Shown: in pieces, positions 26,413-33,758 of the stretch
Position numbering within the stretch: the stretch's first letter is position 1
Layout: the number at the start of each line of letters is the position of its first letter
Assembly: GCA_024398665.1 (NCBI GenBank)
Contig: JAKSIS010000019.1
Span: forward strand, 1-39,029
Direction: 5' to 3'
DNA: 39,029 nucleotides
DNA from: Bacteroidaceae bacterium
GTDB lineage: Bacteria > Bacteroidota > Bacteroidia > Bacteroidales > Bacteroidaceae
Made by a program: the position numbers and the translations under genes
Notes under the pieces: generated by a model
Databases searched by the model: none
What the model was told of the DNA's origin: nothing
The model's input: the letters and a program-made list of their open reading frames with translations, nothing else

Positions 26413-26430
26413 AAGGCACATTGTTTGTCA

Positions 26431-26465
26431 AAATGTCAGCCGTCCCGCCGGCTGGCATTTTTTTT
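26431..26465 (+). terminator. Terminator after clpC
   Basis: Stem AAATGTCAGCCG (26431-26442) / CGGCTGGCATTT (26449-26460) with one G-T pair and a six-base loop TCCCGC, followed by a T-run. Termination may be partial, because htpG begins 41 bases later without a recognisable -7 box. Confidence 0.85.
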
Positions 26466-26506
26466 GTTCCATACAGGGCGGAAACAACGTTAAAAATCAA
26501 ATATCT

Positions 26507-28555
26507 ATGCAGAAAGGTAAAATTGGAGTGACCACCGAGAACATTTTCCCGGTAATCAAGCAGTTCCTTTACAGTGACCGTGAAATTTTCCTCCGTGAAA
26601 TAGTGTCAAATGCAGTCGATGCCACCCAGAAGCTGAAGACTCTTGCATCGAAAGGTGAATTCAAGGGTGAAACGGGTGACCTTACCGTACACGTCACAGT
26701 AGGCAAGGACACCATTACGGTCAGTGACCGCGGCATAGGAATGACCGCCGCTGAAATTGACCGCTACATCAACCAGATAGCATTCTCGGGCGCAGGTGAC
26801 TTCCTTGAGAAGTACAAGAATGACGCAAACGCCATTATCGGACACTTCGGACTTGGATTCTATTCGGCATTCATGGTTTCCAAGAAGGTCGAGATTGTGA
26901 CAAAATCATATCAGGAAGGTGCCCAGGCTGTTAAATGGAGCTGTGACGGTTCACCTGAATTCCAGCTGGCTGATTCTGACAAGGCTGACCGCGGAACGGA
27001 CATCATACTTTATATAGACGATGACGCGAAGGAGTATCTTGACGAGAACGCAATACAGGGCCTGCTCAAGAAATACTGCCGTTTCCTGCCCGTAAGCATT
27101 GTCTGCGGAAAGAAGAAGGAATGGAAGGACGGAAAGAACGTTGATACTGATGAGGACAATATAATCAACAGCGTGGAGCCGCTCTGGACCAGAACCCCGT
27201 CAGAACTGAAGGATGAGGACTACAAGAACTTCTACCGCGAACTCTACCCCATGCAGGACGAACCTCTGTTCTGGATTCACCTGAACGTGGACTTCCCATT
27301 CCACCTGACCGGAATTCTGTATTTCCCAAAGATCAAGAGCAATCTCGATTTGCAGAAGAACCGCATACAGCTTTATTGCAACCAGGTGTATGTCACTGAT
27401 TCAGTGGAGGGAATTGTTCCTGATTTCCTCACCCTGCTGCACGGCGTGATAGATTCACCGGACATTCCGCTGAACGTGTCGCGTTCATATCTGCAGAGTG
27501 ACGGCAATGTGAAGAAGATATCGGGCTACATTACAAAGAAGGTGGCTGACCGTCTGGCGGCAATATTCAAGAATGACCGCAAGGAATTTGAAGGCAAGTG
27601 GGACGATGTCAAACTGTTCATTGACTACGGCATGCTTACTGAAGAGGAATTCTACGGCAAGATGGAGAAGGTTGCGCTCCTGAAGGATACCGACGGCAGT
27701 TTCTACACATATGAAGAGTACCGCAAACTGATTGAAACGGCCCAGACTGACAAGAACGGCAACCTGATATATCTGTATGCCAGCAACAGGGATGAACAGT
27801 ACGGATACATTGAAACCGCAAGGAACAGGGGCTACAGCGTCCTTCTCATGGACGGCAGCCTTGACGTTGCCCTGATAGGCATGCTTGAACAGAAATTCGG
27901 CGGCAACAGCCGTTTCCAGCGCGTTGACAGTGACAGCATTGACAACCTCATAGCGAAGGATGAAAACAAATCCGAATCACTGCCGGCTGACCGCCAGAAA
28001 CTTATCACCGCCGTATTCTCAAGCCAGATGCCCAAACTGGAAAAGGCTGAATTCCACGTTGACGCCCAGCCTATGGGCGGACAGGGACTTCCTGTCATGA
28101 TCACCTGCAGCGAATACATGCGCCGCATGAAGGACATGGCTGCCATACAGTCAGGAATGAGTTTCTACGGTGAAATGCCTGACATGTACACTGTCATCCT
28201 GAACAGCGACCACAAGCTTGTCAAGGACATCCTGGCCGATGCCGCAGGGGCATGTGACGGAAAGGTGGCTCCTTACAACGGAAAGCTGGACGCACTCAAG
28301 GCCCGTCAGGCGGAACTGCGCAAACTGCGTGAAGGCAAGAAGGATGAAGATGTCCCCCAGGCTGAAAAGGACGAGATGACGCAGGTTGACAGTGACATCA
28401 GCGCTGCTGAAAAGCAGATTGCCGACATCTGGAAAGAATATGCCGATACGAACAAGATTGTCCATGAACTGATTGATCTGGCTCTTCTTCAGAACGGAAT
28501 GCTGAAGGGTGAACCGCTTGCCGCATTCATCCGCCGCAGCGTGGAACTGCTGTAA
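26507..28555 (+). CDS. htpG: Hsp90-family chaperone HtpG
   Basis: 682 residues, longer than E. coli HtpG (about 624) but usual for Bacteroidota. The GHKL ATPase domain is at about 1-230 with EIFLREIVSNAVDATQKL (catalytic Glu and Mg-binding Asn), DRGIGMTAAEID and GHFGLGFYSAFMV. The middle domain contains SRSYLQSDGNVKKISGYI, and the C-terminal dimerisation domain ends with EYADTNKIVHELIDLALLQNGML. An extended charged stretch (LRKLREGKKDEDVPQAEKDEM) lies near residue 610. The protein lacks the MEEVD tail, as bacterial homologues do. The neighbour clpC suggests a shared stress-chaperone locus. No heat-shock promoter is visible. Confidence 0.97.
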   Translation: MQKGKIGVTTENIFPVIKQFLYSDREIFLREIVSNAVDATQKLKTLASKGEFKGETGDLTVHVTVGKDTITVSDRGIGMTAAEIDRYINQIAFSGAGDFLEKYKNDANAIIGHFGLGFYSAFMVSKKVEIVTKSYQEGAQAVKWSCDGSPEFQLADSDKADRGTDIILYIDDDAKEYLDENAIQGLLKKYCRFLPVSIVCGKKKEWKDGKNVDTDEDNIINSVEPLWTRTPSELKDEDYKNFYRELYPMQDEPLFWIHLNVDFPFHLTGILYFPKIKSNLDLQKNRIQLYCNQVYVTDSVEGIVPDFLTLLHGVIDSPDIPLNVSRSYLQSDGNVKKISGYITKKVADRLAAIFKNDRKEFEGKWDDVKLFIDYGMLTEEEFYGKMEKVALLKDTDGSFYTYEEYRKLIETAQTDKNGNLIYLYASNRDEQYGYIETARNRGYSVLLMDGSLDVALIGMLEQKFGGNSRFQRVDSDSIDNLIAKDENKSESLPADRQKLITAVFSSQMPKLEKAEFHVDAQPMGGQGLPVMITCSEYMRRMKDMAAIQSGMSFYGEMPDMYTVILNSDHKLVKDILADAAGACDGKVAPYNGKLDALKARQAELRKLREGKKDEDVPQAEKDEMTQVDSDISAAEKQIADIWKEYADTNKIVHELIDLALLQNGMLKGEPLAAFIRRSVELL

Positions 28556-28572
28556 CAGAGGCCTGTAAATAC

Positions 28573-28624
28573 AAAAAAGTTGCACAAAACGCATACGATT
28601 CGCGTTTTGTGCAACTTTTTTTGT
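28573..28624. terminator. Very strong terminator after htpG
   Basis: A perfect 20-base stem: AAAAAAGTTGCACAAAACGC (28573-28592) and its complement (28602-28621), with a nine-base loop and T/A runs on either side. It can stop transcription in both directions. Confidence 0.95.
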
Positions 28625-28643
28625 TACATTTGAAATCAGTTAT

Positions 28644-28710
28644 ACAGAAGTTTCGCTTGTGAAACTTCTGTTCCAGCCGTTCGCGGCTGGGTCCTCCCCT
28701 GAGGGGAGGA
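28644..28710. repeat. Three consecutive perfect hairpins upstream of the patatin gene
   Basis: Hairpin 1: 11-base arms ACAGAAGTTTC / GAAACTTCTGT (28644-28654, 28661-28671). Hairpin 2: seven-base stem CCAGCCG / CGGCTGG closed by a TTCG tetraloop (28673-28690). Hairpin 3: eight-base stem TCCTCCCC / GGGGAGGA with loop TGA (28692-28710). Spacers are one or two bases. The CTCCCC/GGGGAG unit resembles a common Bacteroidota intergenic repeat. There is no open frame. Confidence 0.8.
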
Positions 28711-28741
28711 TGTCAGGTAGGGGTCAGAAAATGATATTTTA

Positions 28742-28800
28742 TTCAAGTTTCGCCTTGATGAGCCCTGAATGACAGTAATTTGGAACATGCGAAACTTGAA
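28742..28800 (+). promoter_or_regulatory. Patatin-gene promoter enclosed by 12-bp inverted repeats
   Basis: A TTG at 28755-28757, an 18-base spacer and TAATTTG at 28776-28782 fit a Bacteroidota promoter. TTCAAGTTTCGC (28742-28753) and its exact complement GCGAAACTTGAA (28789-28800) lie directly outside it on both sides. Transcription should start near 28789, so the pair works at the DNA level: as an operator pair, or as a very small invertible segment of 59 bases. A related AAGTTTCGC sequence is in the hairpin at 28644-28671. Confidence 0.5.
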
Positions 28801-28807
28801 ATCGGTT

Positions 28808-31108
28808 ATGTGCAGGCGTGTACTTATATTGCTTATGGGACTTATTCTGGCTTGTATCCCTTCATCGGGCCAGAAGGTGGGACTTGTGCTCAGCGGCGGC
28901 GGCGCCAAGGGCATGGCTCACATAGGTGTGATACGCGCGCTTGAGGAAAACGGAATACCGGTTGACTTCATAGCCGGAACATCAATGGGGGCCGTAATAG
29001 GATCGCTGTATGCCATGGGCTATTCCCCGGATGAAATGGTGAATCTGATCAGGTCCGATGACTTCCGCCGCTGGTACACCGGTGAGAAGGACATGAATTA
29101 CCAGTTCTATTTCAAGCAGATGGCCCCCACCCCTTCACTGGTACAGGCCCAGATAGCTGTGCGTGACTCCATGACCGTAATCCGTCCCATGGTCAACAGC
29201 GTGGTCAATCCGCTTCAGATGAACCTGGCGTTCCTGGACATATATGCAGGTGCCACGGCTGCATGCCGCAGTGATTTCGACAATCTGTTCGTACCGTTCA
29301 GGGCTGTGGCATCGGACGTGTTCAACAAGAATTCCATAGTGCTTGACAAGGGTGATCTTGGAGACGCCGTGCGTGCTTCAATGTCATTCCCGTTCGTTTT
29401 CAGCCCCATCAGAATTGATTCCATAATTGCATATGACGGCGGTATCTATGACAACTTCCCCGTTGACGTCATGATTGAGGAATTCCATCCCGACTTCATT
29501 ATAGGCAGCAATGTGGCATCGGCAAAAGCGGACATGCAGCTGCCCGATGAATATGATCTTGCCGGTCAGGTGCAGAGCATGATTCTCCAGAAGAGCGACT
29601 ACAGCCTTCCGGATTCACTGGGCGTGAAAATTGAACGTGACTATGAGGATGTGGGTCTGCTGGATTTCCACAGGATTGATGAAGTTCATGACCGCGGCTA
29701 CTATTCAGCGGTAATGCTCATTGATTCAATACGCAGCCGCCTTGACGCTTCACGTGATTCAGCTGCTGTGAATGAAGCAAGAACCGCATTCAAGGCAAGA
29801 ATACCGGCTTTCTCCTTCATCGGGGTCGATGTGAACGGCTGCAGTCCGGTCCAGCAGAACTACGTCAGGCAGGAATTCAATACTGATGACGGTGAAACGT
29901 TCGGTTTTGAAGATCTCAAGGCCGGCTATTTCAGGCTTCTCTCCGATGATGCGTTCAGCGATGTCATGCCGCGTGCCGTATGGTCCCCTGCTGACGACGC
30001 CTACCGGCTGGATCTTGACGTCAGCATAGATGACCATCCGACCATATCGTTGGGCGGCTGTCTTTCCACAAGCATCAGCAGCCAGCTATACGGCGGTCTT
30101 TCATACCGGCATATCAGTGAGGCATCGGCCTTGTATCTGCTTGAGGGACAGGCCGGAAAAGCCTATAACAACGCCCAGCTGCTGACACGTCTCGAACTGC
30201 CTACGCGTGTTCCTATGGCATTCTCCATACAGTTCGCCTACAACAACATGAACTATTTCAATTCCAGCTATCTCTTCTCGGAGGACCTGATGCCGGCATT
30301 GAACAAGGAAATTGAATTCTTTTCCAAATTGAAGATGTCACGTCCGTTCATGAACAACTACAAGGCAGTGTTCTCATTCGGCGTGGCGCATCACAAGGAT
30401 TATTATTCGCAGGACAGTCAGATTGACCTGACCAGTTTCAGATATGACAGCAACCGCCATAACATTCTTGGAGGCAGCATTCACTTTACAGGAAGCACAC
30501 TGAATTCCGAACAGTATCCATACAGCGGCCGCAGCGAAACCGTGGCAGCGCACATATATACTGAAAACGACATGTTCCGTCCGCAGAACAGGAAATCGGA
30601 TGACAATCCGTCCGAGGACCGTTCATGGCTTCAGTTCTCAGTGAAAGCCAATGAATACATCACTATGGGCCGCCATTTCTCATTGGGCACATATGTTGAG
30701 GGGTATTATTCTACAAGAAACTTTTCACACAACTACCATTCCACGGTCATGCAGGCAGGGCGTTTCACTCCAACGGTCAACAGCCGTTTCACAATGGATC
30801 CGTCATTCTGCGCCAACGCATATCTGGCAGCCGGACTCAAGCCTGTCCTGATTGTCAACAACGTCTTTCAGGCCAGGGCTGAAATGTACGGATTCTGCCC
30901 CTCCCGCCCCATTGAGAACCATAACGGGACGGCTGTGTACGGCGAACCGCTTACAGGTGCGCAGTATCTGTGCGAACTGTCATTCGTGGCACTGTTCAAC
31001 CGTTTCAGCTGCAATGCATTCGTGAACTTCTCATCGTCCAGGAACAGTTCCGCCACACTGGGACTGACAGTAGGCATACTGATGCCCAATGAATGGTTCA
31101 TAGAATGA
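28808..31108 (+). CDS. Patatin-like phospholipase fused to an outer-membrane barrel
   Basis: 766 residues from the ATG at 28808 (signal peptide CRRVLILLMGLILACIPSSG). Earlier in-frame ATGs at 28769 and 28787 overlap the promoter and inverted repeat, so they are less likely. The patatin domain is at about 20-290 with oxyanion motif GGGAKG, nucleophile S59 in GTSMG, and D210 in YDGG, the Ser-Asp dyad. Next comes a POTRA-like stretch (FSFIGVDVNGCSPVQQNYVRQEF, about 325-400), then a beta-barrel region to the C-terminus with alternating aromatic strands and final strand LGLTVGILMPNEWF. This layout matches type Vd autotransporters such as PlpD and Bacteroidota homologues. Expected role: lipid hydrolysis at or outside the outer membrane. 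GH9 and GH3 genes follow. Confidence 0.85.
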   Translation: MCRRVLILLMGLILACIPSSGQKVGLVLSGGGAKGMAHIGVIRALEENGIPVDFIAGTSMGAVIGSLYAMGYSPDEMVNLIRSDDFRRWYTGEKDMNYQFYFKQMAPTPSLVQAQIAVRDSMTVIRPMVNSVVNPLQMNLAFLDIYAGATAACRSDFDNLFVPFRAVASDVFNKNSIVLDKGDLGDAVRASMSFPFVFSPIRIDSIIAYDGGIYDNFPVDVMIEEFHPDFIIGSNVASAKADMQLPDEYDLAGQVQSMILQKSDYSLPDSLGVKIERDYEDVGLLDFHRIDEVHDRGYYSAVMLIDSIRSRLDASRDSAAVNEARTAFKARIPAFSFIGVDVNGCSPVQQNYVRQEFNTDDGETFGFEDLKAGYFRLLSDDAFSDVMPRAVWSPADDAYRLDLDVSIDDHPTISLGGCLSTSISSQLYGGLSYRHISEASALYLLEGQAGKAYNNAQLLTRLELPTRVPMAFSIQFAYNNMNYFNSSYLFSEDLMPALNKEIEFFSKLKMSRPFMNNYKAVFSFGVAHHKDYYSQDSQIDLTSFRYDSNRHNILGGSIHFTGSTLNSEQYPYSGRSETVAAHIYTENDMFRPQNRKSDDNPSEDRSWLQFSVKANEYITMGRHFSLGTYVEGYYSTRNFSHNYHSTVMQAGRFTPTVNSRFTMDPSFCANAYLAAGLKPVLIVNNVFQARAEMYGFCPSRPIENHNGTAVYGEPLTGAQYLCELSFVALFNRFSCNAFVNFSSSRNSSATLGLTVGILMPNEWFIE

Positions 31109-31151
31109 CAGCGGTGATATATGCAACTAACCAAAACCAACAATAAGTGCA

Positions 31152-33746
31152 ATGAAAAAATCCATTATCGGCCGTGCGGTCACGGTTATGACCGCCGGTA
31201 TTGCAGTCCTGGCTGTGACAGGCTGTGGCGGGACAACCGCAACGGACCCTGATCTCAAACTGAATGACAAGGAGTATTTTGAAGCCCGCGGCGTAAATGT
31301 CCTTGTGTACAGCAACACATTCTCCGGAGGGTTCAATGATGAGAAGAATTCCGGAATTGAGATAATACACCACGGCGTGCGTACCGTACAGGGCGGTGCC
31401 GTGCGTCTGTGCCGCACACCGGAACAGTGGGACCTTGTCCCTTCCACCCCTTCAAGGAAAGTCGATACTGAGAACGGTTCCATTGAAGTTGCCATGCGCT
31501 ATCCGGACTATGATTTCGATTCACGCGTCACAGTTACGGCCAAAGGCAAGGCTGTGGAAATAGCCGTATATCTTGACAAGCCCGTTCCTGAGGAACTGGT
31601 GGGCAATGCCGGGTTCAATCTGGAATTCCTGCCGTCACAGTACTGGAACAAGGCGTATATTGTGGACGGACGTCCCTGCCGCCTGCCGCGCTATGCCGTA
31701 AGCGAGACTGTGGCACGTCCCAACAGCGAAAAGCCGCTGCAGTTCCGCGGATTCCGTACTTATGATGACCGCGGTACAGGCGAATTCGTTGATCCGCTGC
31801 CTCTTGAGACGGGCCATGACATACTCTTCGCTCCCGATGATCCGGAGCGTATGATCCACGTGACAAGCGAAGATGCCGTGCTTGAACTCTATGACGGGCG
31901 CATTCTCGCACAGAACGGCTGGTTCGTACTCCGTTCCGAACTACCTGCAGGCAAGACCGGCAAGGTTATCACATGGACTGTGGAACCGAATCAGATTCCC
32001 GGATGGATACGCGAACCGAACATCGGATTCTCACAGGTAGGATATGTCCCATCACAGCCCAAAATCGCCGTCATCGAACTGGACAAGATGGACAAGCCGC
32101 AGGCAAAGGCATCGCTCATCAGGGTCATGAACGACGGTTCGGAGAAGGTGGTGTTCACCGGCAGTACCGATATCTGGGGTGAGTACTACAAGTACAATTA
32201 TGTGAAGTTCGATTTCAGCGAAGTAAGGGAACCGGGCGTATACCGCATACAGTACGGTGATTTCAAGACCGGCAACTTCATCATTGACCAGTCAGTCTAT
32301 GACAATATATCCGATGCCACCAGTGACGTGTGGATTCCCATTCACATGAACCACATGACCGTGAACGAGGGTTACCGCATATGGCATGGCGAACCGTTCA
32401 AGGAAGGTTATCTGCAGGCTCCTGAAAGCAACCATTTCGACCTTCATTCACAGGGCCCGACAACCGGTACGAAGTACAAGCCTTATGAACTTATCCCGGG
32501 ACTGAACGTGGGCGGTTATTTCGATGCCGGTGACTTTGACATTGAGACCGGTTCGAACATAAGCGTCGTCCGCAGCCTGATTGACGACTGGGAGCTGTTT
32601 CACCCCATGCGTGACGAGACGTTCGTAAGCGAGGAGCAGCGTTACGTAGACCTGCACCGTCCTGACGGCATGCCTGACATCATCCAGTACATACGTCACG
32701 GTGTCCTGAACCTTCTGGCTCAGGCTGAAAACATAGGGTTCATGTCATCGGCCCTGTCTAATTCAGTGCTTGACAACTATCACCATCTGGGTGACGCAGC
32801 CGCCATTACGGACGGTCTGCACTATGATCCCAGCCTGCCCAGGTACGTGAAGTCAAAGGACGGCAAGTCCAGCGGCACTCCTGATGACATGTGGGCGTTC
32901 ACCAACCGCAATCCGTCACAGGACCAGAATGCCGCCACCATGTTCGCAGCCGCAAGCCGTGTGCTTAAGGAATATGATCCGGACCTTGCAGCACGCTGCA
33001 TGAAGGAGTCCAAACGCCTTTCAGCCGAGGCTTCGCAGCTTATGGCCGCACGCCAGAACCGCGGCGGACGTCAGGGCCAGCAGGGAGGCCAGCAGCAGAA
33101 CCGCAGCGGCAACGGCAACAATATGGCCACCAACCTGCAGATGTTCATTTCAACCGGTGAGTCTTCTTACAAGGAGGCGTTTCTGGAGCAGATATGGCCA
33201 GCTCTCGAACGCAGTGCGAACAGCAACATAAGGACAGCACTTGATGCCATTCCGTTCATGGATTCGGACTTCAGGGAAAAAATGAAACCATATGTGGAGA
33301 AATACAAGGAGTATATGGACAACTTTGACACCATCAATCCCTATGGAGTGCCCATTGGTGAAGGCAACTGGGCCGGTAGCGGTTCAGTGGTCAGTTTCGG
33401 TACCACGGCATGCTTTGCCAACCTTTATTTCCCGGAAATAATTGACAGGAGCTACGCTTACAAGGCTGCCGCATTCATGTTCGGATGCCACCCCTACCAC
33501 AACTATTCGCTGGTAGCGACAGTGGGTGCCGCACGTCCCAAGCAGGTGTTCTACGGCAACAACCGTGCTGACTTTTCGTTCATTCCGGGCAACGTGGCCC
33601 CCGGACTGCTGTTCCGCAAGCCCGACCATTTCGAAAACTATGACGACTGGCCTTTCCTTTGGGGACAGAATGAAGGTACAATTGCAGGCAACTGCGGCTA
33701 TCTTATCTTCAGCCAGGCCTTCAAGAATATGGCAAACAATGAATAA
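31152..33746 (+). CDS. GH9 glycoside hydrolase lipoprotein
   Basis: 864 residues. The lipobox VTGC at about residues 22-25 predicts a lipoprotein. After a beta-sandwich region of about 270 residues comes a CelD_N Ig-like domain (IGFSQVGYVPSQPKIAVIEL, about 295-390). The GH9 barrel follows, with the catalytic base pair D458/D461 in GGYFDAGDFD and the acid E841 in GQNEGTIAGN. GCHPYHNYSLVATVGAARPKQV stands where GH9 enzymes have their NPLGRSYVTG/HHR block, so the subsite region differs from classical cellulases. A Q/G/N/R-rich stretch (RQGQQGGQQQNRSGNG, near 640) is an unusual flexible insertion in the barrel. The substrate is probably a beta-1,4-linked glucan or aminoglucan. GH3 follows after 12 bases. 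Confidence 0.87.
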   Translation: MKKSIIGRAVTVMTAGIAVLAVTGCGGTTATDPDLKLNDKEYFEARGVNVLVYSNTFSGGFNDEKNSGIEIIHHGVRTVQGGAVRLCRTPEQWDLVPSTPSRKVDTENGSIEVAMRYPDYDFDSRVTVTAKGKAVEIAVYLDKPVPEELVGNAGFNLEFLPSQYWNKAYIVDGRPCRLPRYAVSETVARPNSEKPLQFRGFRTYDDRGTGEFVDPLPLETGHDILFAPDDPERMIHVTSEDAVLELYDGRILAQNGWFVLRSELPAGKTGKVITWTVEPNQIPGWIREPNIGFSQVGYVPSQPKIAVIELDKMDKPQAKASLIRVMNDGSEKVVFTGSTDIWGEYYKYNYVKFDFSEVREPGVYRIQYGDFKTGNFIIDQSVYDNISDATSDVWIPIHMNHMTVNEGYRIWHGEPFKEGYLQAPESNHFDLHSQGPTTGTKYKPYELIPGLNVGGYFDAGDFDIETGSNISVVRSLIDDWELFHPMRDETFVSEEQRYVDLHRPDGMPDIIQYIRHGVLNLLAQAENIGFMSSALSNSVLDNYHHLGDAAAITDGLHYDPSLPRYVKSKDGKSSGTPDDMWAFTNRNPSQDQNAATMFAAASRVLKEYDPDLAARCMKESKRLSAEASQLMAARQNRGGRQGQQGGQQQNRSGNGNNMATNLQMFISTGESSYKEAFLEQIWPALERSANSNIRTALDAIPFMDSDFREKMKPYVEKYKEYMDNFDTINPYGVPIGEGNWAGSGSVVSFGTTACFANLYFPEIIDRSYAYKAAAFMFGCHPYHNYSLVATVGAARPKQVFYGNNRADFSFIPGNVAPGLLFRKPDHFENYDDWPFLWGQNEGTIAGNCGYLIFSQAFKNMANNE

Positions 33747-33758
33747 CCGGTTTCAAAT

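Noticed and set aside
28644-28710. The triple hairpin as a riboswitch or attenuator for the patatin gene
   Set aside because: The likely promoter at 28755-28782 is downstream of it, so it would not be in the patatin leader. No known riboswitch core is visible.
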